Shown in pieces: positions 8,357 through 16,935 of a DNA stretch of 64,000 bases. The DNA comes from Dyadobacter frigoris (lineage in GTDB: Bacteria > Bacteroidota > Bacteroidia > Cytophagales > Spirosomataceae): contig NZ_SZVO01000024.1 of assembly GCF_005280585.1 (NCBI RefSeq), positions 1-64,000 of the forward strand, read 5' to 3'. The position numbers and the translations under genes are program-made. A model generated the notes under the pieces. That model was not told where the DNA came from. It did not search any database and was given only the letters and a program-made list of their open reading frames with translations. Position 1 is the stretch's first letter. Each line of letters starts with the position of its first letter.

Positions 8357-8913
8357 ATGTTTTCGAGCGTATTCCATCGTTTCTGACTTTGTTGCCTGTA
8401 AGTCGACGGAGACAAGCCGGTTACTTTTTTGAACTGATTAGAAAGATGGGAAACGCTGCTATAGTGGAGTTTGTAGGAAATTTCGGTCAGGTTCAGTTCT
8501 TTGTATTGAATCAGTTCTTTGACCCGTTCAATTTTATGTTTGATTATAAAGTGTTGTATATCAATCCCTTTTGCTTCGGAAAATAGGTTTGATAAATAGG
8601 TATAATCATAACCGATCCTTCTGCTGATGTATTCCGAATAATTTGTCTTCGGAAGCTCATCGGTATAATGGACGAGTTCAATGATTACGTTTTTAATTTG
8701 TTCAATCAGGATACTTTTTCTGTCATCTAAAAGTTCAAGTCCTGAAGCGCTCAGATTCTCCCTCAGACACCCTCGTTGCGACACAGTTATTTTTGTTATT
8801 AATTGAACCATACCCATTTCAACACTGCTGTAGGCAAGTCCCATTTTTGCAAGTTCTTTGGTAACGCTGATCTTGCAGCGCAAACTCACCATGTTTTTAA
8901 TGTACAGTACCAT
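8353..8913 (-). CDS. AraC-type regulator with HMA-like N-terminus, copy 1
   Basis: A 186-residue regulator. Residues about 85-180 are an AraC/XylS helix-turn-helix domain (LTEISYKLHYSSVSHLSNQFKKVTGLSPS). The first 75 residues have no cupin-type sensor. They read MVSLRCKISVTKELAKMGL followed by a beta-alpha-beta pattern resembling a heavy-metal-associated (HMA) ferredoxin-like fold, but with one Cys instead of CxxC. A paralogue with the same layout lies at 9982-10542; the two flank a BON gene and a small helical protein gene. Ligand and targets are unknown. The lone conserved Cys suggests metal or redox sensing, which is inference. Confidence 0.85.
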   Translation of the reverse strand: MVLYIKNMVSLRCKISVTKELAKMGLAYSSVEMGMVQLITKITVSQRGCLRENLSASGLELLDDRKSILIEQIKNVIIELVHYTDELPKTNYSEYISRRIGYDYTYLSNLFSEAKGIDIQHFIIKHKIERVKELIQYKELNLTEISYKLHYSSVSHLSNQFKKVTGLSPSTYRQQSQKRWNTLENM

Positions 8914-9112
8914 ATCGTCTAAGTTTAAATTATTTTGCTACTGATCTGGCGGAGGTGTCTGATTTAGCCTGATCTTATAACTTAGACGAAAGGTAGGCGC
9001 ATGAATGCCGCGAATTGGTGATGATCATCATCTTCTGAAATGATTGTAGTTGCAGTACTGGAAATTAAGAATGACTTTTATTTGGATGTATGGTTTCTGA
9101 GCGGTAACGCAT

Positions 9113-9146
9113 AAGAAACGAGGTGATGGAAGTCACCTCGTTTCTT
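9113..9146 (-). terminator. Terminator after single-BON gene
   Basis: A perfect 14-base stem (9113-9126 with 9133-9146) and a 6-base loop, about 55 bases past the stop of the leftward BON gene. A few T or A bases flank it on both sides, so it may stop transcription in either direction. Confidence 0.7.
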
Positions 9147-9200
9147 TTAATGCTATGAATATCAGTATTATCAAGTCAAAATAAAGAGGTGTAGCTCTTA

Positions 9201-9491
9201 TTACATGGCGTACTCGTTGTGGTAGGTTAAATAGTTTATCACAGCCCTGATCCCAAAAATATCCCTGATACAATTTTGAGCTGATATCCTTTCTTTTTGC
9301 AGGTGGACAGTTCCTTCCAAAAATACCAGACGGCCGGTAACGCGTACCCTGATTTTCTCACTGTTAATAAATACATTAGCCTTTAAAGCATTCCATACTT
9401 TTATTTCCAGGGTTTTATCGGTTTCAAGTCTGGCAGCTTCGGAATCGTAATCTGGCTCCCAGGATTTTTGGACTTCTGTGATTTTTGACAT
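9201..9491 (-). CDS. Single BON-domain protein
   Basis: Ninety-six residues with one BON domain (about 27-92): a charged N-terminus, then IKVWNALKANVFINSEKIRVRVTG, LVFLEGTVHLQKERISAQ and IFGIRAVINYL. There is no signal peptide. It is shorter than the triple-BON proteins of the window but from the same family. It lies between the two AraC-like paralogues and ends with its own hairpin. Its upstream region has no good copy of the shared 35-bp element. Function is probably stress-related, as for other BON proteins; partners are unknown. Confidence 0.82.
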   Translation of the reverse strand: MSKITEVQKSWEPDYDSEAARLETDKTLEIKVWNALKANVFINSEKIRVRVTGRLVFLEGTVHLQKERISAQNCIRDIFGIRAVINYLTYHNEYAM

Positions 9492-9591
9492 GATTTAAGA
9501 TGTAATGCGAAAGAGTTGATTGAAGGGGACAGCTCATTGCTAAAAAAAGTGATTTTGAGAATGGAAATTATAAAACCTTAGGCCTTACTGA

Positions 9592-9873
9592 TCAGGCGAG
9601 CGCGATGTTATTTTTAAGCAGGGCAGTTACAGCAAGCGTTCTTTCTGCTCTTCTTGCATTTTTAAGTTGCTTTTTCACTTCCAGGGTAAATAATTTATTT
9701 TCCTTCGACAATTTCTTTTTTGCGATGTGCACAAAATCTTCGTAAAGCTTCTTTGCCGCTTTGCTGATCACCTTTTCCTGTTTTGCGGTATCCTTATTGT
9801 TTTCATCAATTTTCAGGTTGGCGTTAAGAGCCTGGATGATTTCGGTGACACGTTGTTGTTTTTCTGGTTTCAT
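9592..9873 (-). CDS. Small helical protein, unknown function
   Basis: A 93-residue, very charged, nearly all-helical protein (MKPEKQQRVTEIIQALN..., ending LLKNNIALA), probably a coiled-coil or helical bundle. The longer reading frame from 9924 starts with an unlikely segment, so I place the start at ATG 9873, after a TTTGTATTACCG stretch about 60 bases upstream that resembles a Bacteroidota -7 box. It has no signal peptide and no recognised domain. The upstream region contains two direct GATGTGTAAG repeats (9929-9980 area), which may be regulatory. It lies within the stress island, between a BON gene and an AraC-type regulator. Confidence 0.6.
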   Translation of the reverse strand: MKPEKQQRVTEIIQALNANLKIDENNKDTAKQEKVISKAAKKLYEDFVHIAKKKLSKENKLFTLEVKKQLKNARRAERTLAVTALLKNNIALA

Positions 9874-9981
9874 CTTGTTTCTATAAACTCGGCTTGTCAA
9901 TGTGGCTGGCGTCCGGTAATACAAAGATGCGCTGATTGTCGGTTTTAAACCTTACACATCAACAACAGGAACTTACACATC

Positions 9982-10542
9982 TTACATATTTTCAAGATTT
10001 TCATTCCGTTTCATTTTGAGCTTTTTGAAATAGGAGGGCGTAAGGCCCGTAATTTTTTTGAACTGGTTGGATAAATGCGATACGCTGCTATAGTGAAGCT
10101 TGTAGGCTATTTCGGTTAAATTAAGGTCTTCGTAAAGGAGCAGTTCCTTCACTTTTTCAATTTTATGCAGGATAATGAATTGCTGGATATTCATTCCTTT
10201 CACCTCCGAAAAAGTATTAGAAAGGTATGTATAATCAAAACCCAATTTTTCGCTTAGGAAATCAGAAAAGTTGGTTAAGGGTAAATCTTCTTCGTAATGA
10301 ACCATCTCAATGATTACCGCTTTGATCTTTTCAATCAGGATACCTTTTTTGTCATCAAGCAGTTCAAGTCCTGATCGGAACAGGTTTCTCTTAAGCTCGT
10401 CATGTTGCTCCTGAGTCATGTCTTCAAGGATCTCAACAGTTCCCAGTTCGACGATCACATAGTGAAGGCCTAATTGGGACAATTCCTCCTTCACCAGGAT
10501 CTTGCAACGCAGGCTGACCATGTATTTAATGTATAGTATCAT
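9982..10542 (-). CDS. AraC-type regulator with HMA-like N-terminus, copy 2
   Basis: A 186-residue paralogue of the regulator at 8353-8913, the same length. It has an N-terminal HMA-like segment (MVSLRCKILVKEELSQLGL, then a GLELLDDKKG loop) and a C-terminal AraC helix-turn-helix (LTEIAYKLHYSSVSHLSNQFKKITGLTPS). The Cys in RCK is conserved in both copies. It is transcribed away from the beta-barrel gene at 10850, and the roughly 300-base gap between them carries a strong copy of the shared element pointing the other way. The similar helix-turn-helix sequences suggest the two paralogues may recognise similar operators. Target genes are not visible. Confidence 0.85.
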   Translation of the reverse strand: MILYIKYMVSLRCKILVKEELSQLGLHYVIVELGTVEILEDMTQEQHDELKRNLFRSGLELLDDKKGILIEKIKAVIIEMVHYEEDLPLTNFSDFLSEKLGFDYTYLSNTFSEVKGMNIQQFIILHKIEKVKELLLYEDLNLTEIAYKLHYSSVSHLSNQFKKITGLTPSYFKKLKMKRNENLENM

Positions 10543-10600
10543 AGGTTATGTGGAGGTGATTTTCGGCAGTTGTGATCAACTTGAGGAATATGCTGAATCT

Positions 10601-10635
10601 GTGATCAATGCAACTATTGAAAATTGATGTATAAC
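10601..10635 (+). promoter_or_regulatory. Shared stress-promoter element, copy b (beta-barrel gene)
   Basis: GTGATCAATGCAACT, 14 bases, TATAAC. It lies 214 bases ahead of the outer-membrane protein gene at 10850, so the leader is long. Another GTTGTGATCAAC dyad sits just upstream, at 10569-10580. Confidence 0.65.
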
Positions 10636-10849
10636 AATTACCCTGTTAAATCCGGCAAGCTTTGTAACAGTAAAGCATTAGCCACTACAACCGTGCCAAT
10701 ACCTTTTTTAAGCATGTCTATTCGCTGATTATAAAGATGGTTAATAGTCTGTAAGAGCTTTTATTTTGCGAAAAAATGTATCTGCTCTTCCTTCCGACAA
10801 GGAATGGATGCGGTCGAAAACATAACTACAACTTTAACAAAATTACGCA

Positions 10850-11428
10850 ATGAAAAAATTATCAATTACAATTTTAATGTTCACTTTAAGCACATTCTCA
10901 TTTGCTCAGACATTTAGTATTGGCCCCAAGGCCGGAGTCAATGTAAGCAATTATTCTGGTGGGGATATCAATTCAGATGCGAAAGTGGGATATCATTTAG
11001 GCGGTATGCTCAATTTCGGTTTCGGAGAAATATTCTCTGTTCAGCCGGAGGTATTATTTTCTACCCAAGGCGCCAAGGTTGAAAACGCAGGAAGCAAGAA
11101 GGATTTTAAGATCAATTATCTGAATGTACCGATCATGTTGAAATTCAGGATAGCGAACGGATTTTACATAGAGGGCGGTCCGCAGGCTGGTTTCAGACTC
11201 TCAGAAAATATCCCGGACCAGACAATCAATAATTTTGCAAAGAACTTGGATCTGTCTGCAGGTGCCGGGTTAGGATACCAATCCGATGCCGGGATTGGGG
11301 TAGGGCTTCGTTACATGGCTGGATTGTCGAAGGTAGGGGACTTTTCAGGAAGAGAGATTAGTCCGGACTTCAAAAACAGTGTTATTCAGGCGAGTGTGTT
11401 TTGGGTAATCCCGATTGTCAAAAGGTAG
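10850..11428 (+). CDS. Outer-membrane beta-barrel protein (PorT-like)
   Basis: A 192-residue exported protein. The N-terminus MKKLSITILMFTLSTFSFAQ is a signal peptide cut after the Ala. The rest alternates short amphipathic strands (FSIGPKAGVNVSNYSG, GYHLGGMLNFGF, NVPIMLKFRI, FYIEGGPQAGF) ending VFWVIPIVKR. That is the pattern of small eight-stranded PorT/OMP_b-brl_2 barrels common in Bacteroidota. It probably sits in the outer membrane; any transport or structural role is unknown. Upstream is copy b of the shared element, and downstream a strong terminator, so it is monocistronic. Confidence 0.88.
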   Translation: MKKLSITILMFTLSTFSFAQTFSIGPKAGVNVSNYSGGDINSDAKVGYHLGGMLNFGFGEIFSVQPEVLFSTQGAKVENAGSKKDFKINYLNVPIMLKFRIANGFYIEGGPQAGFRLSENIPDQTINNFAKNLDLSAGAGLGYQSDAGIGVGLRYMAGLSKVGDFSGREISPDFKNSVIQASVFWVIPIVKR

Positions 11429-11451
11429 GTTATGCTTCGTTGATTGATTGG

Positions 11452-11488
11452 CGGGAGAAATCATAAAACATGGTTTCTCCCGATTTTT
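11452..11488 (+). terminator. Rho-independent terminator after beta-barrel gene
   Basis: CGGGAGAAA (11452-11460) pairs with TTTCTCCCG (11474-11482), followed by ATTTTTT. A classic terminator 24 bases past the stop. Confidence 0.85.
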
Positions 11489-11552
11489 TAGCAAATTATG
11501 AAGCTCTCATACTTTTGTAATTTGAGTTCAGTAATATTTAATTTTAGAATTT

Positions 11553-12386
11553 GTGATACGTTACGATACGACGAAGTGGTTAACGCATTTTATTCACCAA
11601 GAAAACAAAGATTTGTCTGGCGATGAATTTTTTGAAGAAATCCTGTCTATTATTAGAAATGGAAATCAAAACACTCCTTTTTTAATTTTAAAGCAAATTT
11701 TAACAGATGGGTATCTCAGGTGCAGCTGGTCTGAAAGGAGTGGAAAAAGGACAATTTATGGACTCAGACCTGCAATATGTTTTACAGAAATGCCATTAGG
11801 TGCGATTGCAGAATATGTAAAACAGAGAGATAAGAAATATGTCAGTGAATATGGTATTGCATTTTTAAAGGAGGAATTGTTCCGAGCCGGTGCCCGGCCA
11901 GTAATTTATGGACTTACTTCCGATCCCAAAGAGGCCAGTGAAGGCGATGAGTTTTTTAGAGATGGTTTTAGAAACTTGTCTAGTGCTTCGGGAATTGGCC
12001 CAAGTGAACAATATCGTTATGTCTCAACGAATTTAGGAGGAAATTTAAATCCTATTGATTGGACACATGAAAGAGAGTGGCGGTGGATTGATAATCTGGA
12101 TTGGCTGGAAGATTTTCTAATCCAAGGACTGCCATTTTCTATCAAGCGCTCTTCTTACACATTCAGTAAAGTTATTATTATGGTAAAAACTTCAAAGGAA
12201 AAAGAAGAGCTAACGAATTTACTTAAACAGCTTCCAGACCAGGAATCTGCCGCCGGAGGGCAATTGCAGCATTCGCAAGTGAAATGTGAAAAGATCAAAA
12301 TTTTGGAATCATCAATATGGGAAAAAGCGCTAAGTGAGAATGAGACAGTTAAACTCGAAGACTTGGAAGAGTTGGGATATGTTTGA
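11553..12386 (+). CDS. Unknown cytoplasmic protein, possibly DUF2971-like
   Basis: 277 residues, GTG start at 11553. I do not recognise it with certainty. Visible patterns: WLTHFIHQ near the N-terminus, ICFTEMPLGAIAEYV, YGIAFLKEELFRAGARPVIYGL and WTHEREWRWIDN. This layout (an early His, CFTE-P, a GARPV-Y block and an HEREWR block) recurs in an uncharacterised group related to DUF2971, whose members often sit in accessory regions. There is no signal peptide or membrane helix. It stands alone between the beta-barrel terminator and a leftward gene pair. Base composition is more AT-rich than its neighbours, which suggests transfer. A nuclease or ADP-ribosylation role would be guesswork. Confidence 0.7.
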   Translation: MIRYDTTKWLTHFIHQENKDLSGDEFFEEILSIIRNGNQNTPFLILKQILTDGYLRCSWSERSGKRTIYGLRPAICFTEMPLGAIAEYVKQRDKKYVSEYGIAFLKEELFRAGARPVIYGLTSDPKEASEGDEFFRDGFRNLSSASGIGPSEQYRYVSTNLGGNLNPIDWTHEREWRWIDNLDWLEDFLIQGLPFSIKRSSYTFSKVIIMVKTSKEKEELTNLLKQLPDQESAAGGQLQHSQVKCEKIKILESSIWEKALSENETVKLEDLEELGYV

Positions 12387-12463
12387 CAGTAGGATTTGAT
12401 GCTTGCCGGAATACTTGGTAGTGAAATAAAAGGATGTCTCGACGCTCGATTGACTACGTCGTA

Positions 12464-13234
12464 TCAGGTTGGTGGCAAATAATCCACCAGTTTAACTTTA
12501 TTCCGTTGAAAAGCTTTTGAAGTAGTTTGATAGTATCGTTTCACATTAACTCTGAATATGTCATATAGTAGTACAAATGTTAAAATGACGACAGGAAAAA
12601 CGAACGATGTAAATCCGATACGGTGAAACAGAACCGCACCGGCAATCGCCCCTGACATAAAGGAGCAGATAATAAACAGTTTTAGTTTTATTTTCGAACG
12701 AATGGCAGACCGGTCTTTGATGTTATTTTTGACCAATTGTGCCAGTTCAATTCCAAGATCCGTAAATGTTCCGGTAAGATGGGTTGTTCTTACCACTGAT
12801 CCGGAAACCATTGAAACTAGCGCATTTTGCAAACCCATTGCAAACAGTAAACTGCCGGGAAGGGCTACTTTGGAAATTGTTGATCCATCATACTTGTATC
12901 CATAAATTGCAGAAAGGACAAGTATTGTTATTTCGATCACTATAGGGATGGAATACGAGAAGCGTTGATGTGCCCCTAAAAGAGATAAGCATGATCCTGA
13001 CGTAAAAGCTCCCGCAAGAAATAATAGCATCCACAAAATAATAATCTGAGCACTTTGCCAGTTTTGCTGCGCAATTCCTTCGGCTAGTAGTGCAGCATGG
13101 CCTGTGATGTTCGTGGTAAGTACAGAGAATCCTAAAAACCCTTCAGCGTTAACAAGCCCCGCCGTAAGACCAAGCAGGGTTGCGAGTTTTAGATTATGAT
13201 TTGGTGTACGATGAGTACCGGAATGGCTGAACAT
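12464..13234 (-). CDS. DUF1275 (YoaK) family membrane protein
   Basis: 256 residues with about six membrane helices. The family landmarks are present: an N-terminal GLTAGLVNAEGFLGF, then TTNITGHAALLAEGI, the central VVRTTHLTGTFTDLGIELAQ, and a C-terminal SGAIAGAVLFHRIGF. YoaK proteins are inner-membrane proteins of unknown function, possibly transporters. The start lies 15 bases after the stop of the oxidoreductase gene at 13250, so the two are likely one leftward operon. There is no sign of truncation. Confidence 0.88.
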   Translation of the reverse strand: MFSHSGTHRTPNHNLKLATLLGLTAGLVNAEGFLGFSVLTTNITGHAALLAEGIAQQNWQSAQIIILWMLLFLAGAFTSGSCLSLLGAHQRFSYSIPIVIEITILVLSAIYGYKYDGSTISKVALPGSLLFAMGLQNALVSMVSGSVVRTTHLTGTFTDLGIELAQLVKNNIKDRSAIRSKIKLKLFIICSFMSGAIAGAVLFHRIGFTSFVFPVVILTFVLLYDIFRVNVKRYYQTTSKAFQRNKVKLVDYLPPT

Positions 13235-13249
13235 GATTGAAAGCTCTTA

Positions 13250-14590
13250 TTATTCCCTTATGCTGAGATTTTTAAGTATATCCTCAGAAGCAGGATCAGA
13301 AGAAATTCCATAACCCGTCACCAGGATTCCCTTAATTCCATCCTTAGATTCGATCGCATAAACGACCGCTTCATCTGCCGGATCAGAATTACCTTCATAG
13401 CGGTATACATCCACAATGGTGAAATCACCAGCTTTTAGAACCCCTTCCGGATGAGTCAAGCTATTATCCTTAAGATTAAAGTCAATCGTAAATCCCTGTT
13501 TTCTTAGTTTACTGATTGCAGTGCTTACTGTGTCATAATGTACTTCTGCATCTTTTTCAAAACTTACTTTTTTTATTACTTGGTCCCCTTCAACCGCTGA
13601 AACAACCATTTTCCCGATGTTTTCTCCACTAAATAATCCAAGCAAGGCATCCGGCAGCTGTTCAAAACCATGCATGATGGTTTCTTTGAATTTTAATTTT
13701 CCCTCTTTTACCCACTGTGATAAATGCTGGATGGCGTCCGGAAATAAATTCTGATAATTACTGACAATAAAGCCCTGCATCAGTATGCTTTTTGTTAATA
13801 GGATAGGCTGCACCCTGGGTCCGGAGGAGTTTGCGGTATCGTTGTAAAGAGCAATCTGTCCGCACAGAGGTATGCGCGAGTGTAAGTTCATCTGGCTGAT
13901 CACCGCATCAGATATCGTTCCGCCAACGTTATCGAAATATATATCAACGCCATCCGGGCATGCTTCGATAATGGCTTTTTCTATATCAGGTGTTGTTTTA
14001 TAATTAATGGCCTGGTCAAACCCGAATTCTTCTGTCAGCATCTTGGTCTTTTTATCCGAGCCGGCAATACCGATAACCCGGCATCCCTGGATTTTTGCAA
14101 TCTGTCCAACTACAATGCCAACTGCACCCGCCGCACCGGAGACTACGACCGTTTCGCCGGATTTTGGTTTGCCAATGTGCATAAGTCCGATGTAGGCAGT
14201 TAGTCCGGTCATACCGAGCACGCCCAGATAATAACTGGCAGGAGCAATAGTGGCATCGATTTGGTGGATGTCTTTTTGATTGGCAACGCAGTTTTCCCTC
14301 CATGGCAAAGAACCCAAAACGTAATCGCCTGTTGTAAATGAATCTGATTTTGTCTCGGTTACTCTCGCTATCACGCCACCTGTCAGAGGCTCGTTCAGCT
14401 GAAAAGGCGGCGCGTAAGATTTGGCGTCATTCATTCTGCCACGCATGTATGGATCAACTGAATAGTACAAACCTTGGAGCATTACTTCGCCTTCTTTTAT
14501 TTGGGGGAGTTCAATACTTTCAAATCTGAAATTATCTTTGGTGGGTACACCTATTGGTCTTGATGCGAGTACGATTTGTCTTGTTTTCAT
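13250..14590 (-). CDS. NADP-dependent MDR oxidoreductase with C-terminal extra domain
   Basis: 447 residues. Residues 1-335 are a zinc-free medium-chain reductase like prostaglandin reductase/CurA (MKTRQIVLASRPIG, VDPYMRGRM, VSGAAGAVGIVVGQIAK as nucleotide-binding loop, DIYFDNVGG). Such enzymes reduce activated C=C bonds with NADPH. They normally end near residue 335-345. Here another 110 residues follow (HYDTVSTAISKLRKQGFTIDFN, DFTIVDVYRYEG, GIKGILVTGYG). These match a small Bacteroidota domain often labelled, probably wrongly, as phosphoribosylpyrophosphate synthetase. The start is placed at ATG 14590, which gives the usual N-terminus. It is followed after 15 bases by the YoaK gene. Confidence 0.88.
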   Translation of the reverse strand: MKTRQIVLASRPIGVPTKDNFRFESIELPQIKEGEVMLQGLYYSVDPYMRGRMNDAKSYAPPFQLNEPLTGGVIARVTETKSDSFTTGDYVLGSLPWRENCVANQKDIHQIDATIAPASYYLGVLGMTGLTAYIGLMHIGKPKSGETVVVSGAAGAVGIVVGQIAKIQGCRVIGIAGSDKKTKMLTEEFGFDQAINYKTTPDIEKAIIEACPDGVDIYFDNVGGTISDAVISQMNLHSRIPLCGQIALYNDTANSSGPRVQPILLTKSILMQGFIVSNYQNLFPDAIQHLSQWVKEGKLKFKETIMHGFEQLPDALLGLFSGENIGKMVVSAVEGDQVIKKVSFEKDAEVHYDTVSTAISKLRKQGFTIDFNLKDNSLTHPEGVLKAGDFTIVDVYRYEGNSDPADEAVVYAIESKDGIKGILVTGYGISSDPASEDILKNLSIRE

Positions 14591-14600
14591 GAATGATTTT

Positions 14601-14643
14601 AAAAGTCGGAAAGAAAGCACATGACGCCTTCTTTCCGACTTTT
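14601..14643 (-). terminator. Terminator after aldehyde dehydrogenase gene
   Basis: AAAAGTCGGAAAGAA (14601-14615) pairs with TTCTTTCCGACTTTT (14629-14643), a 15-base perfect stem with A and T flanks. It separates the dehydrogenase gene (ending at 14689) from the oxidoreductase start at 14590. Confidence 0.8.
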
Positions 14644-14688
14644 CTTTAATGTTAAAAAAATTTCTATTGCTTTAAATCTCGGTGTGAT

Positions 14689-16071
14689 TTAAAAAGGATC
14701 GCTTAATTCACTCACCCGAATAAGTTTCTTATTGACAAACTCGTCAATTCCCAATTCGGATAATTCACGGCCATAACCTGATCCTTTTGTTCCTCCAAAA
14801 GGCAGGTCCGCCTGAGTCCATGTCGGGTGGTTGATAAAGACCATTCCGGTATCAATCTGATCAGCGATCAACTTTCCTCGTTCAATATCCTGGGTAAAAA
14901 CAGAACCTCCTAATCCGAAGGGAGAATCATTGGCCAGATCAATAGCAGCCTGATCATCTTTTACCCTGTAAAATGAAGCGACCGGTCCGAATAATTCTTC
15001 GTAATAAGCCGGAATCCCCGGGTGTAGATCCGTTAAAATAGTTGGTTCCATAAACGCACCAGGTCTGCTTGGACGTTTTCCACCCAGTAAAACCGTTGCT
15101 CCTGCATCCACAGATCTTTGCACCTGGTCTGCCAGCGCAACAGCGGCTTCTTCACTGCTTAATGGTCCCAATTGTGTGGTAGCATCCATCGGATCGCCTA
15201 CAATCAGATTAGCCATTTTATCTTTGAATTTTGTGATGAATTCATCTGCAATTGATTCGATCGCTATAAAACGTTTTGAAGCAACACAGCATTCGCCGTT
15301 GTTATTGATCCGCCCTACAACCGCCCATTCTACCGCTTTATCAATATCGGCATCCTCCAAAATGATAAAGGCGTCACTGCCGCCCAATTCCAGAACGGAT
15401 TTTTTCAGATTTTTACCTGCTTCGGATGCCACACTCGCACCTGCTGCTTCGCTGCCCGTCAGAGAAACGCCTTTGATACGTGTATCTGATACCAGCCCGG
15501 ATGCGCGTTTCCCGGAGATCAACAGGTTGGTGTAAATTCCTTTTGGCGCACCGGCTTCTTTAAAAAGGTCTTCGATGGCGATGGCGCACTGCGGAACAAT
15601 GGAGGCATGTTTTACAAGCACTGTATTGCCTACCATAATATTGGGTGCAGCAAAGCGGGCAACCTGGTAAAATGGGAAATTCCAGGGTTCTACACCCAAT
15701 AGAACACCTATGGGGCTGTAACGGATGAATGCTTTTCCATATTCAGGAGCAAGCGGTTTGTCTGCCAGGAATTTTGCCCCGTTATCAGCGTAATAATCAA
15801 GAATATCTGCGCTCAGCTTAATCTCACCTTCTGCCTGAGCGATAAGTTTGCCCATTTCCATGGTGATCAGCCGAGCAAGATATTGTTTTTGGTCCCGCAT
15901 CAGGGTGGCTACTTTGTGAAGCAGATCCGCGCGCTGTTCGTAACTTGTTTTTTTCCATGAAGCAAAAGCAGAAACAGCTCCTGAAATGGCTTCATCTACC
16001 TGAAAAACACTCATTTCCTCGAATGATTTAAGGAGCTCGTTTGTATTTGGGTCAACTGTTTGAATAGCCAT
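14689..16071 (-). CDS. Succinate-semialdehyde-type aldehyde dehydrogenase
   Basis: A 460-residue NAD(P)-dependent aldehyde dehydrogenase of the short GabD/Sad type, oxidising aldehydes such as succinate semialdehyde to acids. Family blocks: GVEPWNFPFYQVAR (cofactor and substrate site), the general-base Glu in LELGGSDAF, the catalytic Cys region NNGECCVASKRF, and LFGPVASFYRV near the end. Length and motifs are complete. The terminator at 14601-14643 follows it, and a histidine kinase gene lies 73 bases upstream on the same strand. The exact substrate is not readable; detoxification of lipid- or sugar-derived aldehydes is equally plausible. Confidence 0.92.
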   Translation of the reverse strand: MAIQTVDPNTNELLKSFEEMSVFQVDEAISGAVSAFASWKKTSYEQRADLLHKVATLMRDQKQYLARLITMEMGKLIAQAEGEIKLSADILDYYADNGAKFLADKPLAPEYGKAFIRYSPIGVLLGVEPWNFPFYQVARFAAPNIMVGNTVLVKHASIVPQCAIAIEDLFKEAGAPKGIYTNLLISGKRASGLVSDTRIKGVSLTGSEAAGASVASEAGKNLKKSVLELGGSDAFIILEDADIDKAVEWAVVGRINNNGECCVASKRFIAIESIADEFITKFKDKMANLIVGDPMDATTQLGPLSSEEAAVALADQVQRSVDAGATVLLGGKRPSRPGAFMEPTILTDLHPGIPAYYEELFGPVASFYRVKDDQAAIDLANDSPFGLGGSVFTQDIERGKLIADQIDTGMVFINHPTWTQADLPFGGTKGSGYGRELSELGIDEFVNKKLIRVSELSDPF

Positions 16072-16144
16072 AATTGTGGTTTGTTATATTTATATTGGTT
16101 TAGTTTGCTGATGAATTCGGGAAGGAGGAGCAAATGTTTTAGTA

Positions 16145-16822
16145 TTAGTTTTTGTCAAATAATAGGAAGAAATGCGTCCCTGAACCCAGCTGTGATTCCA
16201 CATGTACCTTTACATGATTTGATTCGAGAATATCGTAAGTAGCCGCCAACCCAATCCCCATGCCGCCTGGCCGGTTTGTGAAATTGGCGTTAAAAATATT
16301 TTTAAGATTTTTTTCGCTTATACCGCAGCCGTTGTCCTCGATCTGTACGACGTATTTTCCGGCGATCGACATGGTTACAACTTTCAGTTCCCGATACTGC
16401 GAATCCATGGCCTCAATCGCATTGACGATAATATTGGTCAGGGCAATTTTCATTTTCGGACGGTTTAGAGCCACGATGCAGTCTGTGGGATCATATTCTT
16501 TGCATACCATGATGTTTTTCAGCAGAATCCTGTCCCTAGCCATTTCAACAACTTCATCCAGAAGGTGGTGAATAGACTGGTTTGCCATCTGCGTTTCATC
16601 CAAACTACGGTTTTTGACCATCTCATTGACCAGCTCGTTGATCCTTTCAGAGCTGCGTTTGATGATATCGACATACATTTTCAGCTCATCATCCTGATGC
16701 TCTGCAAGCATCAGTGCCAGAGACAGATCAATTGTTGCCAGTGGATTGCGAATTTCATGTGCCAGTGTGGCCGTGAAATCACAAGTCACGGGTACGTCGA
16801 ATAATGGATTGAATGGATTCAT
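16145..16822 (-). CDS. Histidine kinase without sensor domain
   Basis: 225 residues: almost directly a HisKA domain (FTATLAHEIRNPLA, phospho-His at 22), then a GHKL ATPase with an N box (LTNIIVNAIEAM), DNGCGI and GGMGIGLAATYDIL. There is no membrane helix or PAS domain, so it must sense through a partner or act as a soluble phosphorelay component. No response regulator is adjacent; the nearest is the receiver-Crp protein 10 kb away in the same island. A strong copy of the shared element (16883-16917) lies 60 bases upstream, so this kinase belongs to the putative regulon, possibly as feedback. Confidence 0.9.
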   Translation of the reverse strand: MNPFNPLFDVPVTCDFTATLAHEIRNPLATIDLSLALMLAEHQDDELKMYVDIIKRSSERINELVNEMVKNRSLDETQMANQSIHHLLDEVVEMARDRILLKNIMVCKEYDPTDCIVALNRPKMKIALTNIIVNAIEAMDSQYRELKVVTMSIAGKYVVQIEDNGCGISEKNLKNIFNANFTNRPGGMGIGLAATYDILESNHVKVHVESQLGSGTHFFLLFDKN

Positions 16823-16882
16823 GAGTTGAGATTATTTAGGCAAGATCCTGTCTGCAAAGGTGTTTGTATTCCAACGGGGAAG

Positions 16883-16917
16883 TTTATACGCAAAGAGGGA
16901 ATTGTTGCATGAATCAC
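16883..16917 (-). promoter_or_regulatory. Shared stress-promoter element, copy c (histidine kinase)
   Basis: On the minus strand: GTGATTCATGCAACA, 14 bases, TATAAA. It ends 60 bases ahead of the kinase ATG at 16822. The first 14 bases are identical to copy a, in front of the first BON gene. Confidence 0.7.
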
Positions 16918-16935
16918 AGATTTAAAAGCGAATGG

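Noticed and set aside
9019..9030. 12-bp palindrome TGATGATCATCA
   Set aside because: Short, alone and without a clear place relative to a start; likely chance.
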